Positions 42,033 to 50,167 of a DNA stretch of 56,999 nt are shown here, one piece after another; position 1 is the first letter of the stretch, and the number at the start of each line of letters is the position of its first letter. The DNA lies in assembly GCA_031178005.1 (NCBI GenBank), contig JAPSJV010000018.1, positions 1 through 56,999 on the forward strand, read 5' to 3'. The DNA is from Pseudarthrobacter sp. Lineage in GTDB: Bacteria; Actinomycetota; Actinomycetes; Actinomycetales; Micrococcaceae. The notes below the pieces were generated by a model. It was not told the DNA's origin. It saw nothing but the letters and a program-made list of their open reading frames with translations, and did not search any database. The translations under genes were made by a program, and so were the position numbers.

Positions 42033-43076
42033 ATGACCATTCCAGTTGAAACCCGTCAGGCCACCGCGTATTGGACCGTGAGCCCGGGCAAGGGCGAGCT
42101 TCGTACCGAGGAACTGCCCGCGCCCAACCCGGACGAGGCCGTGGTCCGGGCCATCTATTCCGGCATCAGCAAGGGCACCGAAATGGTGGTCCACCACGGT
42201 TCGGTGCCGGACCGCGTGGCCGAGCGGATGTGCGCCCCGCGCCAGGAAGGCGACTTCCCCGGCCCCGTGAAATTCGGCTATCTGTCCGTCGGCGTCGTGG
42301 AACAAGGTCCGAAGGAATGGCTGGGCCAGCGGGTGTTCTGCCTGAACCCGCACCAGGACCGTTACGTGGTGCCGGTGGACCAACTGACAAGGATTCCCGA
42401 CGGCGTCCCTTCCCGCCGCGCGGTCCTCACCGGAACGGTGGAAACTGCCGTCAACGCCCTGTGGGAGGCCGGCCCGCGGCTGGGGGACCGGATCGCCGTG
42501 GTAGGTGCCGGGCTGGTAGGCGGCACGGTGGCCACGCTGCTGCGCACCTTTCCGCTGGCCCGTCTGCAGTTGGTGGACCTCAACGAGGAACGGGAGCATC
42601 TCGCCAAAGAAATAGGTATCGACTTCACCACCCCGGACCAGGCCGCAGCCGACTGCGACATCGTCTTCCACTGCTCCGCCTCCCAGGAAGGCCTGGCGCG
42701 GTCCCTCCAGCTGGTGGGCGACGAAGGCGAGGTGATCGAGATGTCCTGGTACGCGGACCGCACCGTCACCCTGCCCCTGGGCGAGGACTTCCATGCCCGC
42801 AGGTTGTCCATCCGCGCCAGCCAGGTGGGCGTTGTAGCCCAGCCGCGAAGGCACCGCCGCACCACCGGCGACCGGCTGGATCTCGCTGTCGGCCTCCTGG
42901 ATGATCCGGTCTTCGACGCCTTCCTCACCGGAAGCTCACCCTTCGCCGAACTCCCCGAGGTGGTCCGCGGGCTGGCCGACGGCTCACTGCCGGCCCTGTG
43001 CCACGTCATCGAATACCCTGCCAGCACAGCAGAACCAAAACCAGATAAAGCCGAAACCAACAAAAACGCGAGGTAG
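42033..43076 (+). CDS. Zinc-type alcohol dehydrogenase-like (MDR) protein
   Basis: A 347-residue MDR-fold dehydrogenase. VRAIYSGISKGTEMVVHHG is the beginning of the GroES-like part, LTGTVETAVNALWEAG and DRIAVVGAGLVGGTVATLL form the Rossmann domain, and ADCDIVFHCSASQEGLARSLQLVGDEGEVIEMSWY follows. The usual Cys-His-Glu zinc ligands of alcohol dehydrogenase are not obvious. Related genes, always beside a PTPS/QueD-like gene, occur in many Actinobacteria. The next gene starts 4 bases after the stop, so it forms an operon with the pterin-synthase-like and glycosyltransferase genes. Substrate unknown. Confidence 0.85.
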   Translation: MTIPVETRQATAYWTVSPGKGELRTEELPAPNPDEAVVRAIYSGISKGTEMVVHHGSVPDRVAERMCAPRQEGDFPGPVKFGYLSVGVVEQGPKEWLGQRVFCLNPHQDRYVVPVDQLTRIPDGVPSRRAVLTGTVETAVNALWEAGPRLGDRIAVVGAGLVGGTVATLLRTFPLARLQLVDLNEEREHLAKEIGIDFTTPDQAAADCDIVFHCSASQEGLARSLQLVGDEGEVIEMSWYADRTVTLPLGEDFHARRLSIRASQVGVVAQPRRHRRTTGDRLDLAVGLLDDPVFDAFLTGSSPFAELPEVVRGLADGSLPALCHVIEYPASTAEPKPDKAETNKNAR

Positions 43077-43080
43077 CCCA

Positions 43081-43479
43081 TTGTTCAGCCTGACCGTCCG
43101 CCGCCACTTTATGATCGCCCACAGCCTGCCCCGCCTGGTCTTCGGGCCCGCCCAGGGCCTGCACGGGGCGACGTTCGTCGCGGAGGTGACGTTCCGCCGT
43201 CGGGCCTTGAATGAGAACGCGATTGTCCTGGACATCGGCGAGGCCGGAACCATCATTGATGAGGTCCTGGAAGGCCTGAACTACCAGAACCTGGACGAAC
43301 ACCCGGACTTCGCGGGCAAGCTGAGCACCACCGAGGCCCTCGCCGAATACATCGCCCAAAAGGTGGCGGCCCGGATCGAGGACACCGTGGATGGCCCGGC
43401 GCTGGCCGGCCTGGACGTCACCCTCCGCGAAAACCCGGACGCCTGGGCCAGTTACACCATGGACCTCCCGGGAGCCTGA
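43081..43479 (+). CDS. PTPS/QueD-fold protein lacking catalytic Cys and one zinc ligand
   Basis: A 132-residue T-fold protein of the 6-pyruvoyl-tetrahydropterin synthase/6-carboxytetrahydropterin synthase superfamily. RRHFMIAHSLP gives the first zinc His; the family CxxxHGH motif reads AQGLHGA here, so the catalytic Cys is Ala and the third zinc His is Ala. NYQNLDEHPDFAGKLSTTEALAEYIAQKVA and the late Glu in RENPDAWASY are kept. Start is TTG 43081 with GAGG ten bases before; there is no in-frame ATG or GTG at the domain start. A QueD role is unlikely with these substitutions. Flanking genes suggest modification of a pterin or another small molecule. Confidence 0.82.
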   Translation: MFSLTVRRHFMIAHSLPRLVFGPAQGLHGATFVAEVTFRRRALNENAIVLDIGEAGTIIDEVLEGLNYQNLDEHPDFAGKLSTTEALAEYIAQKVAARIEDTVDGPALAGLDVTLRENPDAWASYTMDLPGA

Positions 43480-44584
43480 CGTCGACGCCCACCCGCCCAT
43501 CCGCCTGCTGGTACCCGGTAACATCCGGCACTCTTCCGGCGGCAACGTCTATAACGCCCGCCTCGCCGGTGCGCTGGCGAAGCTGGGTGCCCGGGTTGAA
43601 GTGGTGACTGTCGACGGCGGCTGGCCGGCGCCCAGCGCGAAGGAACGACGCCGGGTGGCCGGGTTCCTCGGCGCGTGGAGCCAGGGCAGCGCCGACTCCG
43701 GGACGGTCACGGTTGTGGACGGCCTGGTGGCTTCCGCCTGTCCGGACGAAATCGAATACGCGGCGCTCGCCGGGCACGCGCCCTGGATGCTGCTGCACAT
43801 GCCGCTGCGTGAGGACCCGGCGCGGGAGCATCGGGCGCTGGCCGCCTCGGCCGGGATCATCTGCCCCAGTGCCACGGGAGCCCGTGAGGTCCACGAAATC
43901 CACGGCCTGCCCGCGGCGGTGGCGCTGCCGGGGACGGAGCCGGCGCCGGTCGCGGAAGGTTCGACGCCGCCGCATCTCACCATGGTTGCCGCGCTCCGCC
44001 CCAACAAGGCGCAGCTGCTTGCGGTTCGTGCTCTCGGCCTGGTTGCGGATCTGTCCTGGACAGCATCCCTGGTGGGCTCGGGAGAGACGGATCCGGAATA
44101 CGCAACGGCCATCCGCGAGGAGATCCGCCGCCTGGATCTGGGGGAGCGGATCCAGATCACGGGCGAACTCACCGGTGACGGCCTGGCCGCCCACTGGCAC
44201 CGGAGCAACCTGAGCCTGCTGGTGTCCCGCAGCGAAACATTCGGGATGGCCGTTACCGAGTCGCTCGCCCGCGGCATCCCCGTGGTGGTGCGCGCGGGAA
44301 CCGGCGCGGAGGAAGCCCTCACCCTCGGAACGGACGACGGCGCACCCGCCCCGGGTGCCGCCGTCGGGCTTCACCGCACTGAAGTGGGCACCCGCCTGGG
44401 GGAGGAGGACCCGGCACCGTTGGCGGACGTCCTGCGGCGCTGGCTGACCGATCCGGAACTCCGCGCATCGTGGCGCGCGGCGGCGCTGGAATCCCGGAAC
44501 CGGCTGCCGCGCTGGGACGCGACCGCGAAGGCCGTCCTCGCCGCGGTGGCCCACGCAACCGTGAGCCCCGCCCGCGGGAGCTAG
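43391..44584 (+). CDS. GT4-type glycosyltransferase
   Basis: A GT-B fold glycosyltransferase of up to 397 residues. IRLLVPGNIRHSSGGNVYNARLAGALAKLGARVEVVTVDGGWP is the typical N-terminal entry, LTMVAALRPNKAQLLAVRALGLVADLSWTASLVGSGETDPEY the linker, and LSLLVSRSETFGMAVTESLARGIPVVVRAGTGAEEAL the donor site. Homology starts only at about 43490, after the preceding stop; no ATG or GTG is in frame there. The only in-frame ATG is 43391, 88 bases inside the previous gene, so the start is doubtful. It likely adds a sugar to the product of the first two genes. The end overlaps convergent tadA by 4 bases. Confidence 0.83.
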   Translation: MARRWPAWTSPSAKTRTPGPVTPWTSREPDVDAHPPIRLLVPGNIRHSSGGNVYNARLAGALAKLGARVEVVTVDGGWPAPSAKERRRVAGFLGAWSQGSADSGTVTVVDGLVASACPDEIEYAALAGHAPWMLLHMPLREDPAREHRALAASAGIICPSATGAREVHEIHGLPAAVALPGTEPAPVAEGSTPPHLTMVAALRPNKAQLLAVRALGLVADLSWTASLVGSGETDPEYATAIREEIRRLDLGERIQITGELTGDGLAAHWHRSNLSLLVSRSETFGMAVTESLARGIPVVVRAGTGAEEALTLGTDDGAPAPGAAVGLHRTEVGTRLGEEDPAPLADVLRRWLTDPELRASWRAAALESRNRLPRWDATAKAVLAAVAHATVSPARGS

Positions 44585-45123
44585 CCCCGGTGTCCGGCGA
44601 AGAAGTCCCGCAGCAGGGCGCCGCATTCGTCCTCGCGAACCCCTGCATAGACTTCCACCCAGTGGTTGAGGCGGCGCTCGCGGAGCACATCGAAAACCGA
44701 ACCGGCAGCGCCCGCCTTCTCATCCCAGGCGCCGAACACCACCCGCGGAATCCGGGCCAGCACAATCGCGCCGGCACACATCGCGCAGGGCTCAAGAGTG
44801 ACCACCAGCGTGCAGTCGGCCAGCCGCCACCCGTCGCCGCCCTGAGCTTCGCTCCCGGGTTCCGCGGACTCCCGCAGCCGGGCAGCAGCCTGCCGGATGG
44901 CAACCACTTCCGCGTGCGCCGTCGGGTCCCCGGAGGCCTCACGCTCATTGCGGCCAGCGCCCAGGATGGTGCCGTCCGGGCCCACCACCACCGCGCCGAT
45001 AGGCACATCGTCCGTGGCCAGCGCCCGCCGGGCCTCCGTAAGGGCCAGCCCCATCCAGGCAGCACGCTGCGCCTCGGCCGGGACCATGGCATCTGCCGGA
45101 ATCGAATTTTCTGCCGCGAACAT
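44581..45123 (-). CDS. tadA: tRNA-adenosine-34 deaminase family protein
   Basis: A 180-residue zinc deaminase converting A34 to inosine in tRNA-Arg(ACG), or acting on guanine/cytosine in related members. The catalytic motifs are HAE (His70, Glu72) in GDPTAHAEVVAIRQAA and EPCAMCAGAI (Cys113, Cys116). A Ser/Gly-rich insertion (residues 85-100) lies between the two. FDVLRERRLNHWVEVYAGVREDECGALLRDFFAGHRG closely follows TadA. The start is ATG 45123. A position directly next to upp in the region is common in Actinobacteria. Confidence 0.9.
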   Translation of the reverse strand: MFAAENSIPADAMVPAEAQRAAWMGLALTEARRALATDDVPIGAVVVGPDGTILGAGRNEREASGDPTAHAEVVAIRQAAARLRESAEPGSEAQGGDGWRLADCTLVVTLEPCAMCAGAIVLARIPRVVFGAWDEKAGAAGSVFDVLRERRLNHWVEVYAGVREDECGALLRDFFAGHRG

Positions 45124-45186
45124 GGCTCAATGATAGTTTCGATATTTATCCGGTTGACGAATGGCCTGAGCCCGGAGGGGGGAACG

Positions 45187-46005
45187 ATGGACGTGATTAA
45201 GGACCGGCTGCAGACCTGGGTCAAACCGTATGCGGCCCTGTGGATCACCATGGCAGTGGGTGGTTTCCTGGTGGTGGTCCTGGCGCTGGCCGGGGCCGAG
45301 GTGTACGAGGGCGTGGTGGACGACGACGGTCTGGCCAACCTGGACATCCCGGCGTTGCAGTATGCCCAACAGCTCCGCAGCCCGGATCTTGATGCGGCTG
45401 TCACGGCGTTTACCAACATTGGCGGCGGGATCGGCATGCCCATCCTGGCTACGCTTCTCACTGCCTGGCTGATCTACCTGGGCCGGAACTGGCGGCCGCT
45501 CATCCTGGTGGCGGGCGCCGCGGCGGTCTCCATCACGGCGACGGCGGTAGGCAAGGGACTCATCGGCAGGGCCCGGCCGGACCACATCGACGCCGTCCCG
45601 CCCTTCGAGACGTCGCCATCGTTTCCCAGCGGCCACACCCTTAACACCACTGTGGTGATCGGCGTGCTGGTGTACGTGATGTGCCTGCAGTTTGAGGTCC
45701 TGTGGGCCAGGATCACGGCCATCACGGCAGGAACGCTTTTTATCATCGCCATGGGGCTGAGCCGCGTCTACCTGGGGCATCACTGGCTGACGGACGTGGT
45801 GGCTGCCTGGCTCCTGGGACTCGCCTGGCTGGGGATCGTGATCCTGGCGCACCGGCTGTTCCACTCCCTGGCCCGACGCGAACATGCCGGCGGTGCCCCA
45901 TCCTTCGACAGGCCCATGGTGAGCGACGCGGTAAAGGAAGAAGTTTCCCGTGACTCGGGCGGTTCCGGCGATTCCAAAGGTCCGGGCGGCGCCTCCCGGC
46001 AATAA
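45187..46005 (+). CDS. PAP2-family membrane phosphatase
   Basis: A 272-residue membrane protein with six helices and the three PAP2 motifs: KGLIGRARP, SFPSGHTLNT and SRVYLGHHWLTDVVAAW, with the catalytic His in each of the last two. It removes phosphate from lipid phosphates, for example phosphatidate, PGP or undecaprenyl diphosphate. ATG 45187 follows GGAGGGGGG. The C-terminal 40 residues form a polar Ser/Gly-rich tail. It is divergent from tadA, 63 bases away, and upp follows 33 bases later. Confidence 0.92.
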   Translation: MDVIKDRLQTWVKPYAALWITMAVGGFLVVVLALAGAEVYEGVVDDDGLANLDIPALQYAQQLRSPDLDAAVTAFTNIGGGIGMPILATLLTAWLIYLGRNWRPLILVAGAAAVSITATAVGKGLIGRARPDHIDAVPPFETSPSFPSGHTLNTTVVIGVLVYVMCLQFEVLWARITAITAGTLFIIAMGLSRVYLGHHWLTDVVAAWLLGLAWLGIVILAHRLFHSLARREHAGGAPSFDRPMVSDAVKEEVSRDSGGSGDSKGPGGASRQ

Positions 46006-46038
46006 AGCGTGCAGGGTGCCGGATGGTAGTTTTGACCC

Positions 46039-46674
46039 ATGCGCACACTCGTCGTGGACCACCCGCTGGTCGCCCACAAACTCACCGTTCTTCGCGACAA
46101 AAACACCCCGTCGCCGGTCTTCCGGCAGCTCACCGAGGAACTGGTAACGCTCCTGGCCTATGAAGCCACGCGCGATGTCCGTACCGAGGACGTCACCATC
46201 GAAACGCCCGTCGCCACCACCATTGGCACGGCGTTCACCAAGCCCACTCCGCTGGTGGTTCCCATCCTGCGCGCCGGCTTGGGCATGCTGGAAGGCATGA
46301 CCAAGCTGGTTCCCACCGCGGAGGTCGGCTTCCTGGGCATGGCCCGCGACGAGGAAACGCTGGACATCATCACCTACGCCGAACGTCTGCCGGAGGACCT
46401 CACGGACCGTCAGATCTTCGTGCTGGATCCCATGCTGGCCACCGGCGGAACCCTCCGCGAGGCCATCAAGTTCCTGTTCCGCCGCGGCGCCTCGGACGTC
46501 ACCTGCATCTGCCTCCTGGCCGCCCCGGAGGGCCTGGCCAAACTGGAGGAAGAACTGGCCGACGCCAACGTGACCATCGTCCTGGCCTCGATTGACGAGA
46601 AACTCAACGAGAAGTCCTATATCGTTCCGGGCCTGGGCGACGCCGGCGACCGGCTGTACGGCGTAGCGGGTTAG
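46039..46674 (+). CDS. upp: Uracil phosphoribosyltransferase
   Basis: A 211-residue enzyme making UMP from uracil and [35 protein letters not shown] is the typical start, [12 protein letters not shown] follows, the PRPP loop is [16 protein letters not shown], and [15 protein letters not shown] is the uracil site. Length is standard. A strong terminator lies 18 bases behind the stop. Confidence 0.97.
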   Translation: MRTLVVDHPLVAHKLTVLRDKNTPSPVFRQLTEELVTLLAYEATRDVRTEDVTIETPVATTIGTAFTKPTPLVVPILRAGLGMLEGMTKLVPTAEVGFLGMARDEETLDIITYAERLPEDLTDRQIFVLDPMLATGGTLREAIKFLFRRGASDVTCICLLAAPEGLAKLEEELADANVTIVLASIDEKLNEKSYIVPGLGDAGDRLYGVAG

Positions 46675-46692
46675 TTTCCGCCTTTGATGCAC

Positions 46693-46726
46693 GGAAGGGC
46701 CGGCACCCTGCGGTGCCGGCCCTTCC
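46693..46726 (+). terminator. Rho-independent terminator behind upp
   Basis: GGAAGGGCCGGCACC (46693-46707) pairs perfectly with GGTGCCGGCCCTTCC (46712-46726) around the loop CTGC, followed by TTGTGT. Confidence 0.92.
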
Positions 46727-46757
46727 TTGTGTCAGACCCCGCCGCTAGCCTGTCCCC

Positions 46758-47135
46758 ATGGACTTGAAACTTGAACTCGTATTCGTGCCCGTATCCGACG
46801 TCGATGCTGCCAAGGATTTTTACGTCAACAAGGTGGGGTTCAACGCGGATCATGACCACCGCGTGAGCGACACCCTGCGGTTTGTGCAGCTGACGCCGCC
46901 CGGCTCCGCCTGTTCCATCGCCATCGGCGAAGGCATCAGCGACGCCCCTCCCGGCAGCGCGCCCAACCTCCAGCTGGTGGTCAGCGACATCAACGAGGCA
47001 CACCGGCACCTCAAAGAAAACGGCGTGGACGTCAGCGACGTTCAAATCCTGGACTGGGGCCACTTTGTGTACTTCGCCGATCCGGACGGCAACCAGTGGG
47101 CCGTCCAGTACATGCCGTACCGCGACGCGGGGTAG
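46758..47135 (+). CDS. VOC-family (glyoxalase/dioxygenase fold) protein
   Basis: A 125-residue single VOC unit pair: LELVFVPVSDVDAAKDFYVNKVGFNADHDHRVSDTLRFVQLTPPGSACSIAIG, then LVVSDINEAHRHLKENGVDVSDVQILDWGHFVYFADPDGNQWAVQYMP. Metal binding at His/Glu positions is not obvious, so it may be a binding or resistance protein rather than an enzyme. It is convergent with the YdeI-type gene. Confidence 0.87.
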   Translation: MDLKLELVFVPVSDVDAAKDFYVNKVGFNADHDHRVSDTLRFVQLTPPGSACSIAIGEGISDAPPGSAPNLQLVVSDINEAHRHLKENGVDVSDVQILDWGHFVYFADPDGNQWAVQYMPYRDAG

Positions 47136-47141
47136 CAGCGG

Positions 47142-47585
47142 CTATTTCTTGCCGGCTTTGTGGTCCTCCACCACTTTGGCGACGCGGCGGGCCCGGGTCT
47201 CGGCGGTCTTGGCCAGCCCGATCGGCTCCACGTAGCGGCGCTGGCTGCTGTAGTTCAGCGTCCGGTAGAACTCCGCGGCCGCAGGCTCGGCAGCCAGTGC
47301 GGCGGCTACGTCATCTGGCACTTCGACCACCCGGGGCTGGGTGTCGAGTTCGACGTCGACCTCTACAGTGTCGCCGGCAGCGACTCCCGTGAGTTCCCTG
47401 TTGGCAGCGCTGACGCCGACCAGAGTCTGGCCGCCCATCACCGCGATGCTGCTGCGGTAACTCTTGCCGTTGATGGTGACCACCACCGGCGGGCGCTTCC
47501 CGGCGCCCAGGGAACTGACTACGTCATCTGGCACTTCAATGCCCGCCTTGTTGCCTTCGCCAATGATGGTAGTGGTGAATTTCAT
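47142..47585 (-). CDS. DUF1905/YdeI-type protein
   Basis: A 147-residue protein. The first 95 residues (KFTTTIIGEGNKAGIEVPDDVVSSLGAGKRPPVVVTINGKSYRSSIAVMGGQTLVGVSAANRELTGVAAGDTVEVDVELDTQPRVVEVPDDVAAAL) are the DUF1905 beta-barrel, and the last 50 (PAAAEFYRTLNYSSQRRYVEPIGLAKTAETRARRVAKVVE) are the YdeI/OmpD-associated helical module. Both parts are usually found together; function is unproven. It is the second YdeI-type gene in this window, but without flanking repeats. Confidence 0.88.
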   Translation of the reverse strand: MKFTTTIIGEGNKAGIEVPDDVVSSLGAGKRPPVVVTINGKSYRSSIAVMGGQTLVGVSAANRELTGVAAGDTVEVDVELDTQPRVVEVPDDVAAALAAEPAAAEFYRTLNYSSQRRYVEPIGLAKTAETRARRVAKVVEDHKAGKK

Positions 47586-47618
47586 GCCCTCAGTATGGCG
47601 CAGCGGGTACCGAGTGGC

Positions 47619-48434
47619 TTAGTACCAGTTGTTGGCCAGGTGGAAGTTCAGCGCGCCGCAAGGGGACTGGTAGCGCTCCTGGATGTAGTTCAGGCCCCAG
47701 TTGATCTGCGTGCGGTAGTTGGTGAGGTAGTCAGCGCCGGCGCTGGCCATTTTCTCGGCCGGCAGCGACTGCACAATCCCGTAGGCACCGCTGCTGGGGT
47801 TGGTGGCGGTGGTGCTCCAGTCGGATTCCTTGGTCCACAGCGTGGTCAGGCAAGGCATCTGGCCGGCGCCCCAGCCGTAGGAACCCAGCTGGCCCAGGGC
47901 ATATGCCTGGGCGCCGGCGGGATCGTTGACGGCAACGGGCTCAGGTTCGGCGGCCGCTGCCGGGGCCAGCGCAGCTTCCGGCTCGGGCGCGGGAGCGGCC
48001 TCGGCGGGAGCGGGAGCAGGCGCCTCGGGTGCCGGTGCTGCCTCGGGTGCCGCTGGGTCTGCCTTCATGGCGGCCTGCTCTGCGGCTGCCGAGGCGAGTG
48101 CTTCGGTGGGCGTGATTGTTGCAGCGCCTGCCGGCAGGTGGGCCTGCACGGCGGAGGCGGGCACCATGGGATTTCCGCCTGCCTGGCCTGCTGCGGCGGC
48201 GCCAATGAGCACCGCGCAGGATGCTGTCACGACGGCGGCGCGGCGCACCACGGACATCACGGCAGCGCGGCGGGCCGGAGCGGCAGGAGCCGGCGTGTGA
48301 ACAACGCGGGTGCGGACGGTGGGGACAGTGCGTGTGGAATCGGCGGAAGTTTCGCTTGACCCAGCGGCCCGGCGGCGGCCATGGGCCTGCTCCGAACCTG
48401 TATTCAGGCGTGCGTGATCCTGGAATTCAGTCAT
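47619..48434 (-). CDS. Secreted lysozyme/transglycosylase-like protein under c-di-AMP riboswitch
   Basis: A 271-residue exported protein. A long polar, basic N-terminus (1-60) precedes a membrane/signal segment (about 62-87), then a long Ala/Pro/Glu linker (about 120-170). The C-terminal 100 residues (AYALGQLGSYGWGAGQMPCLTTLWTKESDWSTTATNPSSGAYGIVQSLPAEKMASAGADYLTNYRTQINWGLNYIQERYQSPCGALNFHLANNWY) are a lysozyme-like transglycosylase domain with Glu in TKESDW as the likely catalytic residue and two Cys. It should remodel peptidoglycan. The 5' leader is a c-di-AMP riboswitch whose 3' end includes the GAGAGG ribosome-binding site. Confidence 0.88.
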   Translation of the reverse strand: MTEFQDHARLNTGSEQAHGRRRAAGSSETSADSTRTVPTVRTRVVHTPAPAAPARRAAVMSVVRRAAVVTASCAVLIGAAAAGQAGGNPMVPASAVQAHLPAGAATITPTEALASAAAEQAAMKADPAAPEAAPAPEAPAPAPAEAAPAPEPEAALAPAAAAEPEPVAVNDPAGAQAYALGQLGSYGWGAGQMPCLTTLWTKESDWSTTATNPSSGAYGIVQSLPAEKMASAGADYLTNYRTQINWGLNYIQERYQSPCGALNFHLANNWY

Positions 48435-48444
48435 TTTGGTTTAG

Positions 48445-48613
48445 CCTCTCAACGCCTGCGGAGTTAGCTGTCGGATTCGGATGAGGTCATCCGGCCACGC
48501 GGAACTATCACGCGATGGCTTCACCCCTAGGGCGACTCGTGCCCGGGACTGTGGGTCCCCCGCCTCTGCCTGGTCATGAGGAATCCGGATGGCGGCAGAG
48601 CTCGGCATTCACC
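48445..48613 (-). ncRNA. c-di-AMP riboswitch (ydaO/yuaA type)
   Basis: Read on the minus strand the leader holds the conserved blocks of the ydaO riboswitch in order: GTGAATGCCGAGCTCTGCC at the 5' side, AGGCGGGGGACCCA, CTAGGGGTGAAGCC, and near the 3' end GAATCCGACAGCTAACTCC followed by GCAGGCGTTGAGAGG. The family senses c-di-AMP and in Actinobacteria often precedes cell-wall hydrolase genes; ligand binding usually switches such genes off. It ends 10 bases before the start codon of the transglycosylase-like gene, so the ribosome-binding site is in reach. Boundaries are by eye. Confidence 0.92.
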
Positions 48614-48694
48614 CGGTCATGCGGCCCGAACGGTGGCCACACCCTATCGACGATACAGACGAAGATGTATTAAGTCACGTTTTGGTAACGGAGA

Positions 48695-50164
48695 TCACGA
48701 TGGGGGTGCGGGCAGCCGGATCACGAATTCCGTCCGTCCGGGATGCGAATCCACCTCCACGGTTCCACCGTGGGCCTCGACAATCGACTGCACAATCGCC
48801 AGGCCCAGGCCGCTGCTTCCTTCTGCGGAACCGGAAGCGGGAGTGCTCCCGGTGCGCGTCCTTGCGGCGTCTGCGCGGGCGAACCTGGCGAACGCCTTGT
48901 CCACGAATTCCGGAGGCATTCCGCCGCCGTCGTCCGTCACCGTGATCAAGGTTCCACCATCAGCAGACCGGGCCACGCGCGTCCATACCCTAGTGCCGGG
49001 CGGGGTGTGCTTTCGGGCATTTGCCAGCAGGTTGACCAGCACTTGGCGCAGCTGATGGGCATCGCCCCTGACCGTCACCGGATCCTCCGGGAGCTCCAGT
49101 TTCCAGCCGTGGGCAGGCGCGATCACCTTCTCGTCGCTGACCGTCTCCACCACCAGCTGCGTCAGGTCAACCTCTTCCAGCTTCAGTGGCTGTCCCTCAT
49201 CCAGGCGCGCCAGGAGCAGCAGGTCCTCCACGAGGGTGCCCATGCGTTCGGACTGGCTCTGGACCCGCGACAGGGATTTTTCGCCGTCGGGCGTGAGGGT
49301 TTCCGTCATCCTGAGCAGCTCGGTGTAGCCGCGGATGGCGGTCAGGGGAGTGCGGAGTTCATGGGACGCGTCCGCGACGAACTGCCGGAGCTTGGTCTCA
49401 CTCTTCTGCCGCGCCATAAGCGCATTGGCCACGTTGTCCAGCATCCTGTTCAGCGCGAAGCCAACACGGCCAACTTCCGTTCCGGGATCAGAGTTCGACG
49501 GCGGCACCCTCACCGCGAGCGCCACCTCGCCGGCGTCGAGCGGCAGCTGCGAGACCTTTGTGGCCACTCCGGAGAGCTGCTCCAGCGGTTGCATGGTGCG
49601 CCGGATCAGGATGGTCCCGGCCAGTCCGATCAGTACCAGGCCGCCCAGCGACACGAAGACCAAGGTCCAGACCAGGGACGCCAGTGTGCTTTGTTTCTCG
49701 GCCATAGGCAGGCCTGTTACCAAGACATCGCCGAAGTTCGTTTGGACTGCGCTGAGCCGGTAGTCGCCATTGGACAAGTGCCGGTTGACCGGGGCGCCGT
49801 CCGAGGGCAGGGCGAGCAGGATCTGCTGGTCGGCCTGGGTCAGGGGAGTGCGGCTTCTGTCCGACGCCAGGAATCCGGAGTCGCTGATGGTGCCGTCCAC
49901 GATGCTGGCGTTAAGGGTGCCCACCCGCTGGGCCTCCGGATTCAGGGGATCGCGGCCGTTCCCGCGGGGTCCGTTGGGCGGACGTTCCGGCCCGTTGGCC
50001 CGGTCCGCTGCCTGGCTCAGTTCCGTATCCAGCTGCCGGGTGAGGAACGTGTCCATTGATACGTAACTGAACACCCCAACCGCACCAACGATGGCCACCA
50101 GCAGGGCCATCACCAGGAGTACCAAACGGGTACGCAGGTGCCATTTCGACAGCGGCCGAAACAC
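48695..50164 (-). CDS. Sensor histidine kinase (EnvZ/OmpR-type)
   Basis: A 489-residue membrane kinase. Two membrane helices (about 13-34 and 164-187) flank an extracytoplasmic sensor of 130 residues with Pro/Arg/Asn-rich sequence. HAMP lies at about 188-250, the HisKA box ADASHELRTPLTAI has the phosphorylated His268, and the HATPase has NLLANARKH, DDGGGMPPEFVDKAFARFARAD and SSGLGLAIVQSIVEAHGG. The signal is unknown. GTG 50164 lies 3 bases behind the response-regulator stop (TAG GCA GTG), so the two genes are coupled. Confidence 0.94.
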   Translation of the reverse strand: MFRPLSKWHLRTRLVLLVMALLVAIVGAVGVFSYVSMDTFLTRQLDTELSQAADRANGPERPPNGPRGNGRDPLNPEAQRVGTLNASIVDGTISDSGFLASDRSRTPLTQADQQILLALPSDGAPVNRHLSNGDYRLSAVQTNFGDVLVTGLPMAEKQSTLASLVWTLVFVSLGGLVLIGLAGTILIRRTMQPLEQLSGVATKVSQLPLDAGEVALAVRVPPSNSDPGTEVGRVGFALNRMLDNVANALMARQKSETKLRQFVADASHELRTPLTAIRGYTELLRMTETLTPDGEKSLSRVQSQSERMGTLVEDLLLLARLDEGQPLKLEEVDLTQLVVETVSDEKVIAPAHGWKLELPEDPVTVRGDAHQLRQVLVNLLANARKHTPPGTRVWTRVARSADGGTLITVTDDGGGMPPEFVDKAFARFARADAARTRTGSTPASGSAEGSSGLGLAIVQSIVEAHGGTVEVDSHPGRTEFVIRLPAPPS

Positions 50165-50167
50165 TGC

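Noticed and set aside
41694..42854. 386-codon leftward open frame across tRNA-Ser and the dehydrogenase gene
   Set aside because: It runs through a tRNA and a terminator and is antisense to a recognisable enzyme, so it is a frame shadow.
43081..43479. queD of a de novo queuosine pathway linked to tgt
   Set aside because: The catalytic Cys and one zinc His are replaced by Ala, it is 33 kb from tgt, and neighbours are a dehydrogenase and glycosyltransferase.
45127..46692. 521-codon leftward open frame opposite PAP2 and upp
   Set aside because: Both genes opposite have full family motifs; the frame has no recognisable domain.
46758..47585. Toxin-antitoxin-like pair of the VOC and DUF1905 genes
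   Set aside because: They are convergent, not an operon, and both belong to non-toxin families.
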